The translations under genes and the position numbers were made by a program. The notes beneath the pieces were generated by a model that had not been told where the DNA came from, ran no database searches, and saw nothing but the letters and a program-made list of their open reading frames with translations. A stretch of 64,000 nucleotides of DNA from 55-13 sp037190145 (lineage in GTDB: Bacteria; Armatimonadota; Fimbriimonadia; Fimbriimonadales; Fimbriimonadaceae), in the NCBI GenBank assembly GCA_037190145.1, contig JBBCJU010000008.1, forward strand, positions 62,001 through 126,000. Direction: 5' to 3'. Positions 25,599-34,380 of the stretch are shown in pieces (the stretch's first letter is position 1; the number at the start of each line of letters is the position of its first letter).

Positions 25599-26362
25599 TA
25601 AACGGCGACGGTGTTATAACCCGAATCTACGAACAGAATCTGGCCGGATACACCCTTGCTAAGGTCACTCAAAAGGTACATAGCCGTGCTGGCGCATTCG
25701 GCTTGTCCATATTCTCGCTTCAGAGGAGCGACTTCCTGGACGTGCTTCATGAAGTCGGTCAAACCAGAAACGCCTCGTGCCGAGATGGTATTCACTGGGC
25801 CAGGTGAAACTGTGTTCACACGGATTCCTCGTTCTCCAAGATCTGCGGCTAAGTATCGAACGGCTGATTCAAGGGCTGCCTTAGCAACGCCCATGACCTT
25901 GTAGTTGTACATGATGCGGGTGCTGCCCAGGTAGCTCAAGGTGATCACGCTTGCATCATCGGCAAGGACAGGCTCCAGAGCCTTGCAAAGGCGGATTAAG
26001 GAGTAAGCCGAAGCATTTAGGGCCACTTGGAAATCGTCCAAGGAGGTGTCGATGAATCTTCCCGTCAGTGCCTCTTTCGGGGCATAGCCTACGCTGTGGA
26101 CCAGGAAGTCGATCTTGCCGTATTTGGACTTGACCTCTTCAGCTAAGCGGTCAAACTCTTCATCGTTTAGGAAGTCGATGAGAAACGGATCGAAGCCGGT
26201 TCGATTGGCAATCAGCTTGTTGACGCCGTCTGCAAGTCGCTCATTCTGAGCCCCAATGCCAACTGTGGCGCCCTGCTGGTTGGCTTGATCGGCGATCGCC
26301 CACCCGATAGAGTTCTTATTGGTTACGTTAAGGACGAGGCCTTTCTTACCTTCCAAAAGCAT
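25598..26362 (-). CDS. fabI: Enoyl-[acyl-carrier-protein] reductase FabI
   Basis: A 254-residue NADH-dependent enoyl-ACP reductase for the last step of fatty-acid elongation. The SDR-like fold shows GLVLNVTNKNSIGWAIA (cofactor loop of the FabI type), HSVGYAPKEAL, Tyr144 in LSYLGSTR, and the Tyr154-x6-Lys161 pair in YKVMGVAK. AWP-like variants are absent. It is first in an operon with ftcD. Its start has a TAAACT hexamer six bases upstream and no Shine-Dalgarno sequence, and it diverges from a zinc-ribbon gene with its own hexamer. Confidence 0.95.
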   Translation of the reverse strand: MLLEGKKGLVLNVTNKNSIGWAIADQANQQGATVGIGAQNERLADGVNKLIANRTGFDPFLIDFLNDEEFDRLAEEVKSKYGKIDFLVHSVGYAPKEALTGRFIDTSLDDFQVALNASAYSLIRLCKALEPVLADDASVITLSYLGSTRIMYNYKVMGVAKAALESAVRYLAADLGERGIRVNTVSPGPVNTISARGVSGLTDFMKHVQEVAPLKREYGQAECASTAMYLLSDLSKGVSGQILFVDSGYNTVAV

Positions 26363-26368
26363 GGGCAG

Positions 26369-26374
26369 AGTTTA
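26369..26374 (-). promoter_or_regulatory. Putative -10 element of a leaderless fabI start
   Basis: Minus-strand TAAACT ends six bases before the fabI ATG. A divergent hexamer for the zinc-ribbon gene lies at 26392-26397, so the two promoters overlap face to back. Confidence 0.4.
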
Positions 26375-26391
26375 GCATTCCTGGGTTGGCT

Positions 26392-26397
26392 TAGAAT
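26392..26397 (+). promoter_or_regulatory. Putative -10 element of a leaderless start
   Basis: TAGAAT ends seven bases before the ATG at 26405. The intervening AAGAGAG could act as a weak Shine-Dalgarno instead, so this case is less clean than others. Confidence 0.35.
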
Positions 26398-26404
26398 AAG
26401 AGAG

Positions 26405-26743
26405 ATGTACAGTTACTTGCTTTACGACATGATCCGAACTCCGGCGGCAACCCAAGGGGATATTCGCGGGAAGGTGGAATCGGCGGTTATCCCTTTGGAA
26501 ACGCGACTGGATTATCTAGAACTAGCATGCGCTGGGTTGTGGAAGATTCTCAAAGAGAAGCATGGATACACCGATGAGCAACTGATTACCTCGATACAAG
26601 AGGTGGATGGAATGGATGGAAAAGTGGACGGAAAAATTAGCCGGGTGAATCAGAATTGTCCTCACTGTCAACGCAAGCTACTCACCCGAGATTCGCCAAG
26701 GTGTTCTTGGTGCGGTGGAGCCCTGGCCCATCGCCCCCTCTAG
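26405..26743 (+). CDS. Small zinc-ribbon protein of unknown function
   Basis: A 112-residue protein. The first 75 residues are helical, with a regular acidic pattern (GKVESAVIPLETRLDYLELACAG). The C-terminus is a zinc ribbon with two CxxC knuckles, CPHC and CSWC, 17-20 residues apart. The frame is open 40 codons upstream inside fabI on the other strand; the ATG at 26405 follows the fabI start region and is the natural choice. The family is not recognised. It ends six bases before the convergent LuxR-PAS gene. Confidence 0.7.
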   Translation: MYSYLLYDMIRTPAATQGDIRGKVESAVIPLETRLDYLELACAGLWKILKEKHGYTDEQLITSIQEVDGMDGKVDGKISRVNQNCPHCQRKLLTRDSPRCSWCGGALAHRPL

Positions 26744-26748
26744 GGAAT

Positions 26749-27429
26749 CTATTTGGTTGCGCTCAAATCGCGTACGATGCAAGTGACCAATAGCCCGTTC
26801 GGAGTTTCCGCAGCACTCAATGCCGCAGCCATTGGAAACTCCGTTCCATCTTTGGTGACCGCAATCGTTGCCAAGTGCTGGCCCATTCGACGCTTGACGG
26901 GGTTGTCGTTGTAGTTGCTTCGGTGAACCAAGTGCTGTTGATGGTAGCGGACAGGGATCAGGTCCTCCACTTTTAGCTTGGATAGCTCTTCCGACGTGTA
27001 GCCAAAAAGCTCGCTCGTTTGCTCATTGGCGAACTGGATGGAACCGTTTTGGTCAACGATCAGGATTGCATCGGGCGCGGTCTCTAGAAGGCCTCGGAAC
27101 ATCTCCAGGCTCGCCCTTAGCATCTGCTCCGTTCGAGATTTCTCTTCGATTTGTTGAAGGAGGCCCGCATTCTCTTCGCGCAGCAAGGCTACGGTGCGTT
27201 CTGCATGCTCCTTCAAAAACTTAGCAACGAGTTCGGTTCGGTTATAAGGACCGAGTTTGATACGCACCCGCCCCCAGTAAGTGCCAACCGTTGCCAGGCT
27301 GATCCCAAGTTGATTGGCAATGGACTGGTCGGTGTGGCCTCGTGCAGCAAGTTGTAACAACTGCCGCTCGCGTGTGGACAGGCCGGAGGACAGGCTCCCG
27401 CTTTCGAGTTGGGCTGGAGTTCTGCTCAT
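26749..27429 (-). CDS. LuxR-type HTH regulator with C-terminal PAS domain
   Basis: A 226-residue regulator. Residues 14-75 are a LuxR/GerE helix-turn-helix (LSTRERQLLQLAARGHTDQSIANQLGIS is the typical start; the recognition helix is in SLATVGTYWGRVRIKL). A coiled-coil linker (78-105) leads to a PAS domain (108-222) with ETAPDAILIVDQNGSIQFAN and LFGYTSEEL. The order HTH-then-PAS is the reverse of most PAS-LuxR proteins, where the HTH is C-terminal. The PAS may bind heme, flavin or a small ligand; no signature residue settles this. Next to uspA and cydAB, a redox or oxygen role is possible. Confidence 0.85.
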   Translation of the reverse strand: MSRTPAQLESGSLSSGLSTRERQLLQLAARGHTDQSIANQLGISLATVGTYWGRVRIKLGPYNRTELVAKFLKEHAERTVALLREENAGLLQQIEEKSRTEQMLRASLEMFRGLLETAPDAILIVDQNGSIQFANEQTSELFGYTSEELSKLKVEDLIPVRYHQQHLVHRSNYNDNPVKRRMGQHLATIAVTKDGTEFPMAAALSAAETPNGLLVTCIVRDLSATK

Positions 27430-27596
27430 GCGGTTATAAGCATATCTGACGATGAGGTTGGAATTCAGGACAAGAAGCCTTGGACATAGGAATGAGGCTG
27501 GTTCGGAGGAACCTGTTTATCCCAATATAAAGGGTGAGGATAAACGCCAAAAGGTCCCATAAGGGTGTGGGAATCGTTGGCAAAATAAAACTAAGC

Positions 27597-28481
27597 ATGA
27601 AAGCCATCGTCGGAGTTGACACTTCGGGCACCTATGAACCAGCCCTCCGCCTGTTTGCGAGACTGAAGTTTCCGGATGCGCACGCGACATTGCTCAACGC
27701 AGCCGATTTGGTGTTTCCATACACCTCTTTTGGTCTTCCCGCAACGGTCGATGCAACGAATCAGTTTGTTGAAGGTTTGCGTTCGGCTGGAGAAGAAGCT
27801 GTTGCTGAGGCGGCCAAGATCGCGGAGGCTTATGAACTTCCGGTCACGACGGAAGTGATCTCAGGTCCAAGCGTTCTTACTGTCTTGGATAGAGCGGACC
27901 ACATCGGAGCTGATCTCATTGCGGTTGCATCCACCCGAAAAGGAACTTTGGAAACCTTGTTCTCGGGAAGCATGAGCCGCAGTATCGTGTCTTCTTCCCA
28001 GATGCCTATTTTGGTTGGTAAGGAAGGAGTCAAGACCGAGGGTGAGATTGAGGCAGTGCTTGCCACTGATCATTCCGCATACGCAGATAAGGCTGTCGAT
28101 CAGTTCTTGAAGTTTGCTCCTAAGGGAATTTCCAAGATTCATGTGGTGACCGCTTACGAAGTATCGGGCAAGGAAGCCGAGACGTTCTACGCAACATTGC
28201 CCGCACTTGGAAATGATGTCAACGAGTTTGTTCGTGAAAAGGCTGAAGAGAAGTCCAAGGCGCTTGTTGGCAAGCTATCTCAGCATGGTTATCTTGCTGA
28301 CTACATCCTGGTTCATGGGAACCCGAATAAGGCGATCTCGGAAGCGATGGCTAGTACCAAGTCCGAACTGCTGATTATGGGTGCCCAAGGCCATGGCTTT
28401 ATCGACCGTTTGTTCGTGGGAAGCGTCTCGTTCCACCAGCTTGTGGCCGAACCTCATTCCGTTTTGATCCTCCGCAATTAA
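27597..28481 (+). CDS. Universal stress protein with two Usp domains
   Basis: A 294-residue tandem UspA protein. Domain 1 (1-145) opens with MKAIVGVDTSGTYEPAL and ends in a variant nucleotide loop GSMSRSIVSSSQMPILV. Domain 2 (150-294) opens with VLATDHSAYADKAV and ends with the canonical ATP-binding loop GAQGHGFIDRLFVGSVS and PHSVLIL. The ATG at 27597 is chosen over an in-frame start 21 codons earlier because it begins the first strand. Cytochrome bd genes follow after 59 bases in the same direction; both are typical of low-oxygen or stress responses. Confidence 0.92.
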   Translation: MKAIVGVDTSGTYEPALRLFARLKFPDAHATLLNAADLVFPYTSFGLPATVDATNQFVEGLRSAGEEAVAEAAKIAEAYELPVTTEVISGPSVLTVLDRADHIGADLIAVASTRKGTLETLFSGSMSRSIVSSSQMPILVGKEGVKTEGEIEAVLATDHSAYADKAVDQFLKFAPKGISKIHVVTAYEVSGKEAETFYATLPALGNDVNEFVREKAEEKSKALVGKLSQHGYLADYILVHGNPNKAISEAMASTKSELLIMGAQGHGFIDRLFVGSVSFHQLVAEPHSVLILRN

Positions 28482-28540
28482 ACATCTTGGGGTCCAATGT
28501 TGTGCCCCCATAACCGAGCCTGGAGGGCTCATACAACTGA

Positions 28541-29929
28541 ATGAACGTCGAAATCCTGGCAAGGATTCAATTCGCCTTTACCGTCGCGTTTCACTATATC
28601 TTCCCTCCGCTGAGCATAGGACTTGGCTTGATCCTAGTGATCATGGAAGGGTCTTACTTAAAGACCAAAAACGAACTCTATAAGCAAATGACCCACTTCT
28701 GGGTCAAAATTTTTGCCCTTATCTTCGGAATCGGCGTTGCTAGCGGCATCGTGCTCGAATTCCAATTTGGCACCAACTGGGCCACCTATTCTCGTTATGT
28801 AGGAGACATCTTTGGCTCTGCACTTGCGGCAGAAGGTGTGTTTGCATTCTTCCTTGAATCAGGATTCCTAGCAATCTTGGTTTTTGGATGGAATCGGGTG
28901 AGCCCTAAAGTTCACTTCTTAGCCACCATCATGGTTTGTCTCGGTTCCACGTTTAGCGCGGTATGGATTATCGTTGCGAACTCTTGGATGCAGACTCCCG
29001 CGGGTTACAAGATTGTTGGCGAAGGGATGAGTGCGAGGGCCGAGATCACGGACTTCTGGGCAATGGTGTTCAACCCTTCATCCGTTGATCGATTGAGCCA
29101 TACTGTTAGTGCTGCCTGGATCACGGGTGCCTTCTTGGTTATGAGCGTTTCCGCTTACTACCTTCTCCGCAATCGACACGTTGAAATGTCCAAAGCTTCC
29201 ATGAAGATTGGTATTTGCGTGGCGTTGGTGGCCTCTATCCTTCAGTTGGCGACCGGTCACAAGAGTGCAATCGGGGTTGCCGAAAATCAGCCCAGCAAGT
29301 TCGCCGCGATGGAGGGACATTTTGATTCCAGCAAGCCTGCAGGACTCACCCTATTCGGCTATGTGGATGTGGAGAATAACCGCGTTGTTGGGCCTCACAT
29401 TCCGAACGTAGGTAGCTGGCTGCTATTTGGAGATGCAACCAAGCCGGTAAAGGGTATGGATCAAATTCCACCCAAGGACCGACCTCCTGTCCAAGCTACA
29501 TTCCAGTTCTTCCACTTGATGGTTGCCATTGGCTTCTCGCTCATCGGAATTTGCGTCTTGTCAGTTTGGGGCTGGTGGAGAGGAACTCTTTGGACCAACA
29601 AGTGGTTGCTCTCGATCTTGGCGTGGTCGGTGCTTTTGCCGCAGATTGCCAACCAATCGGGGTGGTTTGCTGCCGAGATTGGACGTCAGCCTTGGATCGT
29701 CTTTAACCTGCTTCGAACCTCCGAAGCGCTTTCAAAAGCCGTGAAGGCAAATCAAGTTCTTGCGTCTTTACTTCTCTTCGTCTTTATCTATGGGCTGTTG
29801 TTTGCGCTGTTCATCTACCTGATGGACCGCAAAATTAAGCAGGGGCCAGAAGATGATCACGATGTGTCGGATGACGATTTGTCGCTAGATCACGGCGCGC
29901 AGAGAACCTTGCAGGGAGGCACGGCATGA
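28541..29929 (+). CDS. cydA: Cytochrome bd ubiquinol oxidase subunit I
   Basis: A 462-residue membrane subunit of the bd-type terminal oxidase, which oxidises quinol and reduces O2 to water with high affinity. The heme ligands are in place: His18 in FHYIFPPLS (b595 side) and His187 in LSHTVSAAWITGAF (b558). The quinol-loop motif GRQPW occurs from residue 381. The Q-loop is short, giving a length below the 520 of E. coli CydA. GGAGG lies 13-14 bases before the ATG, which is rather far. A small G-rich/C-rich inverted repeat lies in the leader at 28491-28512. The gene overlaps cydB by four bases. Confidence 0.96.
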   Translation: MNVEILARIQFAFTVAFHYIFPPLSIGLGLILVIMEGSYLKTKNELYKQMTHFWVKIFALIFGIGVASGIVLEFQFGTNWATYSRYVGDIFGSALAAEGVFAFFLESGFLAILVFGWNRVSPKVHFLATIMVCLGSTFSAVWIIVANSWMQTPAGYKIVGEGMSARAEITDFWAMVFNPSSVDRLSHTVSAAWITGAFLVMSVSAYYLLRNRHVEMSKASMKIGICVALVASILQLATGHKSAIGVAENQPSKFAAMEGHFDSSKPAGLTLFGYVDVENNRVVGPHIPNVGSWLLFGDATKPVKGMDQIPPKDRPPVQATFQFFHLMVAIGFSLIGICVLSVWGWWRGTLWTNKWLLSILAWSVLLPQIANQSGWFAAEIGRQPWIVFNLLRTSEALSKAVKANQVLASLLLFVFIYGLLFALFIYLMDRKIKQGPEDDHDVSDDDLSLDHGAQRTLQGGTA

Positions 29930-30954
29930 ACTACCCATTCGACCTGAATGCGGGTTGGTATGCGCTGGTTGGCATTTTGCTGATTGGCTACGCGATCCTA
30001 GATGGTTTCGATCTTGGCGTTGGCTCTCTGCTACTGTTTACAAAGGGCGACACCAATCGTCGAGTTCTCCTCAATGCGATTGGCCCGGTTTGGGATGGCA
30101 ACGAAGTCTGGCTTGTAGTGGGTGGCGGCGCTTTGTTTGCGGCCTTCCCCGATGTATACGCCACCGTGTTCTCAGGGTTCTACCTTCCATTAATGCTGTT
30201 GCTGGCTGGTCTGATCTTCCGTGCGGTTGCGATTGAGTTCCGCAGTAAGGAAGCATCGCCTCGGTGGCGGGAGTTTTGGGATCGGGCGTTCTGCGTGGCA
30301 TCTATCCTGATCGCGGTCTTGCTTGGAGTTGCGCTGGGCAACATCGTTCTGGGTATCCCGTTGGGGGCAGATAAGGAGTATCAGGGAGGCTTTTTTAACC
30401 TCCTAAATCCATACGCGATCATTGTCGGTTTAACGACGGTCTCGCTGTTTGCGATGCATGGCGCGATCTACTTGGTAATGAAGACTGAAGGGGAATTGCA
30501 GGCTCAAGTGAAGAAGTGGGTGAGGTCAGCCATGATCTTCTTTGGAGTCTGCTATGGCTCTTTAACGATTGCTACATTCATCTTTGCTCCTCATATGGCG
30601 GATCGCATTCGTGAGCATCCTTGGTTCTTCATCCTTCCCTTGGTATCTCTGTTGGCGATTGCCAACGTTCCTCGAGAGATGTCGAGAGGGAAGGAAGCTC
30701 GCGCCTTCTTGTTTAGCTGTCTAAGTATCGCATTCCTTCTCTGTCTCTTCGGAGTTGGTTTGTGGCCAAATCTGGTTCCCTCGAACCCGATTCCAGCGCA
30801 TAGCTTAACTGCGTATAACTCGAGTGCTAGCCAAGCAACCCTGACAATCATGTTCAGCATTACCCTGATCGGAATGCCCTTTGTTTTGGCATACACAATT
30901 GCCATCTACACGGTTTTCCGAGGCAAGGTTAAGACCGCTCACCTGCATTACTAG
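29926..30954 (+). CDS. cydB: Cytochrome bd ubiquinol oxidase subunit II
   Basis: A 342-residue eight-helix membrane partner of CydA. The opening FDLNAGWYALVGILLIGYAILDGFDLGVG is diagnostic, as is the helix with GPVWDGNEVWLV; the acidic Asp and Glu residues there line the proton path. It shares an ATGA overlap with cydA, giving tight coupling for the 1:1 complex. No cydX-like small ORF or cydCD transporter lies next to it. A strong terminator follows. Confidence 0.96.
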   Translation: MNYPFDLNAGWYALVGILLIGYAILDGFDLGVGSLLLFTKGDTNRRVLLNAIGPVWDGNEVWLVVGGGALFAAFPDVYATVFSGFYLPLMLLLAGLIFRAVAIEFRSKEASPRWREFWDRAFCVASILIAVLLGVALGNIVLGIPLGADKEYQGGFFNLLNPYAIIVGLTTVSLFAMHGAIYLVMKTEGELQAQVKKWVRSAMIFFGVCYGSLTIATFIFAPHMADRIREHPWFFILPLVSLLAIANVPREMSRGKEARAFLFSCLSIAFLLCLFGVGLWPNLVPSNPIPAHSLTAYNSSASQATLTIMFSITLIGMPFVLAYTIAIYTVFRGKVKTAHLHY

Positions 30955-30965
30955 AGCTAAACATC

Positions 30966-30997
30966 ACGGGGTCCAGAAACAAATGGACCCCGTTTTT
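30966..30997 (+). terminator. Rho-independent terminator of the cyd operon
   Basis: A perfect 10-bp stem (ACGGGGTCCA / TGGACCCCGT) with an 8-base loop and a T-rich tail starting 12 bases after the cydB stop. Confidence 0.92.
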
Positions 30998-31009
30998 GTT
31001 TGAGCTTGT

Positions 31010-31015
31010 TAGAAT
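31010..31015 (+). promoter_or_regulatory. Putative -10 element of a leaderless start
   Basis: TAGAAT ends eight bases before the GTG at 31024, immediately after the cyd terminator, so this is the first promoter of the next unit. Confidence 0.4.
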
Positions 31016-31023
31016 AAAGGCTC

Positions 31024-32190
31024 GTGAATGGGTTTGCTCGCCTTGGGTTAGTGATCGCTATAGGTTCCCTGTGGGGTGCTCAGGAACCTAAATCGCCGAC
31101 GTTTTCTGAAGATATCCGACCCATCATTCAGAAGAAGTGTCTGCCTTGCCATCAAACCAACGGCATGGGGCCATTCGCGCTACAGACTTTTGATCAAGTG
31201 AAGCGGCGGGGTGATCTTGTTCGCTTGGTTTCACTCACGGGACAGATGCCTCCAACCGATGCTCGGTCAGATGTCGAATCTTTGACTCCCCACCAACCGC
31301 TAGATTCCCGTGAACTGAAAATTATTCAGGAGTGGTACCGCTTGGGGATGCCAGAAGGGAAGAAGATGTCACCTCTGCCACAGACTCCAACCTTGAAACC
31401 TGAATCCAGCTCAAAGAGGTTGGTTGTGCACGTTGGGCGAGGCCAGGTGATTCCCGCCGAAGGACGGTATGCCACTGTGGTATATCGCTTAAGCTCTTTT
31501 AGCGGGAAGCAACTTAACCTAAAGACTTTTGCTTTCCAACCAGATTCCCCACAGGCGGTGAAACAAGTGGTACTTGCCGTTCAAAGGAAAGGGCAGCCGG
31601 TGCCATTTACGTCAACCGGTATTCGTTCCGGCACCACCTATGCAACTTGGGCCGCCGGATTTAACCTTTGGCGCGGGGACATTGAGTTGAAAAAGGAAGA
31701 TCGCCTTTGGATTCGTCTATCAACGGTGCCTACAGGTAAGCAGGAACCTGCCTCTGGTCTTGTTATTTTTGATCGAGGACCAGGATTAGGCCAGGTCCAA
31801 ACTCAGACTCTGGGGAATCGAACTTTTCGTGTCGAGCCAGAGCAACTGGCTGTGTTACGTGATGAATGGGTTCTTGCATCCGATATTGATCTGGTTTCCG
31901 TTCTGCCCGAGGCCAGGTTTGTGACAGACCAAATTCGTTTAATCGCGAAGGATGATCAAGGGGAGCGAAATCTTTTGATGGTTCACACCTGGGATGCCAC
32001 TTGGCCAGGAGCCTACAATTTCTTGCGACCGGTCCGGTTGAAGAAAGGCACCACCATAGTCTATGAAGCCTCTATCACAAACAGCAAACATGGCCATGCG
32101 GCGGTGGATGAGAAGTCCACGCTACTTCTTTTTGGCCCAAAACCAACGGATGAACTGTTTTGGTGTCATCTGAACTACATTTCAAGATAG
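31024..32190 (+). CDS. Exported cytochrome c with copper-monooxygenase-like C-domain
   Basis: A 388-residue protein with a GTG start and short signal peptide (VNGFARLGLVIAIGSLWGAQ). Residues 25-110 are a small cytochrome-c-like domain with one heme motif CLPCH, followed by GMGPFALQTFDQVKRR and GQMPPTDA, typical of the Planctomycetes/Acidobacteria type. Residues 130-388 are two beta-sandwich parts resembling the PHM/DBM copper type II ascorbate-dependent monooxygenase fold; I cannot trace a full His-copper set beyond scattered residues. It is five bases upstream of a redoxin gene, an arrangement that is common in these phyla, sometimes as one fused protein. Confidence 0.7.
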   Translation: MNGFARLGLVIAIGSLWGAQEPKSPTFSEDIRPIIQKKCLPCHQTNGMGPFALQTFDQVKRRGDLVRLVSLTGQMPPTDARSDVESLTPHQPLDSRELKIIQEWYRLGMPEGKKMSPLPQTPTLKPESSSKRLVVHVGRGQVIPAEGRYATVVYRLSSFSGKQLNLKTFAFQPDSPQAVKQVVLAVQRKGQPVPFTSTGIRSGTTYATWAAGFNLWRGDIELKKEDRLWIRLSTVPTGKQEPASGLVIFDRGPGLGQVQTQTLGNRTFRVEPEQLAVLRDEWVLASDIDLVSVLPEARFVTDQIRLIAKDDQGERNLLMVHTWDATWPGAYNFLRPVRLKKGTTIVYEASITNSKHGHAAVDEKSTLLLFGPKPTDELFWCHLNYISR

Positions 32191-32194
32191 CCCT

Positions 32195-32761
32195 ATGATC
32201 TCAGCACTCGTCTCCAGTCTTCTTATCGGCTTTCAATTGAAGCCTATGCCTGTTCAGCCAGTAGCTCCGGTATCGATTTCCGACGCCGCTGGCATTGTGC
32301 GACAGGTTCCCACGAAGCAAAAAGCCACCGTCCTATTCTTTGTGGCAACAGATTGTCCGATTGCGAATCGGATGGCCCCTGAGCTTGGGCGAATTGTGAG
32401 GACCTATCAACCCAAAGGCGTATCTTTCTTGTTTGTGTATGTCGATCCATCTCAATCCAAGAAGCAAGTTCTGGATCATTTGAAGGAGTACAAGCTAAAC
32501 GCGCCAGGAATTCTAGATACCAAGCATCGCTTGGTTGACCTTGGTGGAGCGACGGTTACACCCCAAGCGGTCGTATTCGCAGGAACCGGAAAAATGGTCT
32601 ATCGAGGGCGTATCAATGACTTGTTTTTGGAGCATGGCCGGTCTCGGAATGTGCCTCAAACTCAAGATCTGCGGGTGGCTCTCGATCAATTTTTGGCGGG
32701 GAAGAAAATCGCGGTGCCTCAGACTCCTGCGTTGGGGTGTACCATTCCGCCCCTAGATTAG
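32195..32761 (+). CDS. Exported redoxin (AhpC/TSA-like thioredoxin fold)
   Basis: A 188-residue protein with a short hydrophobic start (MISALVSSLLIGFQL) and a thioredoxin-like fold. The active loop reads ATDCPIANRMAPEL, a single-cysteine CPxxN type rather than CxxC. The cis-proline region is GATVTPQAVVF. The C-terminus has LGCTIPP, which supplies a second cysteine often seen in redoxins paired with cytochrome c. It lies five bases after the cytochrome gene and probably works with it in the periplasm. Confidence 0.85.
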   Translation: MISALVSSLLIGFQLKPMPVQPVAPVSISDAAGIVRQVPTKQKATVLFFVATDCPIANRMAPELGRIVRTYQPKGVSFLFVYVDPSQSKKQVLDHLKEYKLNAPGILDTKHRLVDLGGATVTPQAVVFAGTGKMVYRGRINDLFLEHGRSRNVPQTQDLRVALDQFLAGKKIAVPQTPALGCTIPPLD

Positions 32762-32836
32762 TTACCGGTAACTTGTCTATCTTTGGTTGGGAACTTTCTT
32801 CATCGGATAAGCTTCAAATGCACTCGGGGATTTTTA

Positions 32837-34366
32837 ATGGGCGAGACCACTTTGGACAAGATTTTTGTTGGCAAGGGCGACCTTGATGTTTATCTGCTTT
32901 CTAAGTATGGCAACCGCCATGGGTTGATAGCAGGCGCGACGGGAACGGGGAAGACCGTTACGTTGCAGATCATTGCCGAGAACTTTAGCAAGATTGGTGT
33001 GCCTGTATTCATGGCTGACGTGAAGGGCGACCTTGCAGGGTTGGCGATGCCGGGCGGTGGAAGCCCCAAGCTCGAAGAACGTGCGGCTCAGATTGGTCTA
33101 GATAGCTACACGTACTCAAGCTCGCCGGTTGTTTTCTGGGACATCTACGGTCAGAGTGGGCACCCCATCCGGTCTACCATCTCCGAAATTGGCCCCCTCA
33201 TGCTCAGCCGCATGATGAACCTGAACGATGTTCAGGAAGGGGTTCTCAATATCGCATTCCGAGTTGCGGATGAGCAGGGCTTGCTGCTTTTGGATCTGAA
33301 GGACCTTCGTGCGATTCTTGCGGAGATATCAGAGAAGGCTGATGTACTCCAGCGAACCTACGGAAATGTGAGCCCTCAATCCGTCGGAGCTATTCAGCGC
33401 AGCCTTTTAGTTTTGGAAGAGCAGGGTGCGAATAACTTCTTTGGCGAACCGGCGCTGGATATTCGAGATTTCATGCGGACTACGCTTGACAGTCGTGGAA
33501 TCGTGAATATTCTTGCCGCGGACAAGCTCATGCAAAGCCCCCGGCTCTATGCCACTTTTCTCTTGTGGATGCTGAGTGAGCTGTTTGAGGACCTTCCGGA
33601 AGTGGGAGATTTGGATAAGCCCAAGCTCGTGTTCTTCTTTGATGAAGCTCACCTGCTGTTCAGCGATGCGCCTCCGAGCCTGATTCAGAAGATTGAGCAA
33701 GTGGTGAGGTTGGTTCGTTCAAAGGGCGTTGGAGTCTATTTTGTTACGCAGAATCCCATCGACATTCCGGATACAGTATTGGGGCAACTTGGCAACCGTT
33801 TCCAACACGCACTGAGAGCATTCACTCCGCGAGATCAGAAAGCTGTTGCTTCGGCCGCGGATACATTTCGCGTGAATCCAAAGTTCAAGACGAATGAGGC
33901 AATCACCGAACTCGGTGTGGGTGAAGCTTTGGTGTCGGTGCTTGAGGACAAAGGGGTTCCTTCGGTTGTTGAGCGCACTTTCATTCGCCCGCCTTCCTCT
34001 CGACTTGGAGTATTGACTCCCGAAGAGCGTCAGCAAGTGATCTTTGCGAGCCCTTTACGTGGCAAGTACGACCAAATGGTGGACCGAGAATCGGCCTATG
34101 AGGTCCTGAAGAAAAAGGCCGATGAGATTGCGAAACAGCAAGAAGCGGCAGCCCAGGCCGAGGCTGAGGCAAAAGCGAAGGTCGCTGAAGATAAAGCTCG
34201 TGCGGCAGCGGAGAAAGCTGAAGCCAAGAAGTCATCTGGCGGCGGACGTAGGTCCGAGAGCTTGTTGGAAACATTAGGCAAGACCGTCGTACGGAGCGCC
34301 GGATCTCAGGTAACTCGAACCCTCATGAGAGGCTTGTTAGGCGGTCTGTTCAAGGGCAAGAAATAG
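32837..34366 (+). CDS. HerA/DUF853-like ATPase
   Basis: A 509-residue P-loop ATPase of the YjgR/DUF853 type (HerA-FtsK superfamily). It has Walker A GATGTGKT near residue 40, the family segment FMADVKGDLAGLA, Walker B LVFFFDEAHLLF and the arginine-finger-type stretch TQNPIDIPDTVLGQLGNR. The C-terminal tail (430-485) is a long charged Ala/Lys/Glu coiled coil. The frame is open upstream to 32783 but the ATG at 32837 fits family starts. No NurA nuclease is adjacent, unlike archaeal HerA. Cellular role unknown. Confidence 0.9.
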   Translation: MGETTLDKIFVGKGDLDVYLLSKYGNRHGLIAGATGTGKTVTLQIIAENFSKIGVPVFMADVKGDLAGLAMPGGGSPKLEERAAQIGLDSYTYSSSPVVFWDIYGQSGHPIRSTISEIGPLMLSRMMNLNDVQEGVLNIAFRVADEQGLLLLDLKDLRAILAEISEKADVLQRTYGNVSPQSVGAIQRSLLVLEEQGANNFFGEPALDIRDFMRTTLDSRGIVNILAADKLMQSPRLYATFLLWMLSELFEDLPEVGDLDKPKLVFFFDEAHLLFSDAPPSLIQKIEQVVRLVRSKGVGVYFVTQNPIDIPDTVLGQLGNRFQHALRAFTPRDQKAVASAADTFRVNPKFKTNEAITELGVGEALVSVLEDKGVPSVVERTFIRPPSSRLGVLTPEERQQVIFASPLRGKYDQMVDRESAYEVLKKKADEIAKQQEAAAQAEAEAKAKVAEDKARAAAEKAEAKKSSGGGRRSESLLETLGKTVVRSAGSQVTRTLMRGLLGGLFKGKK

Positions 34367-34380
34367 AGGGATGGTCAAGC

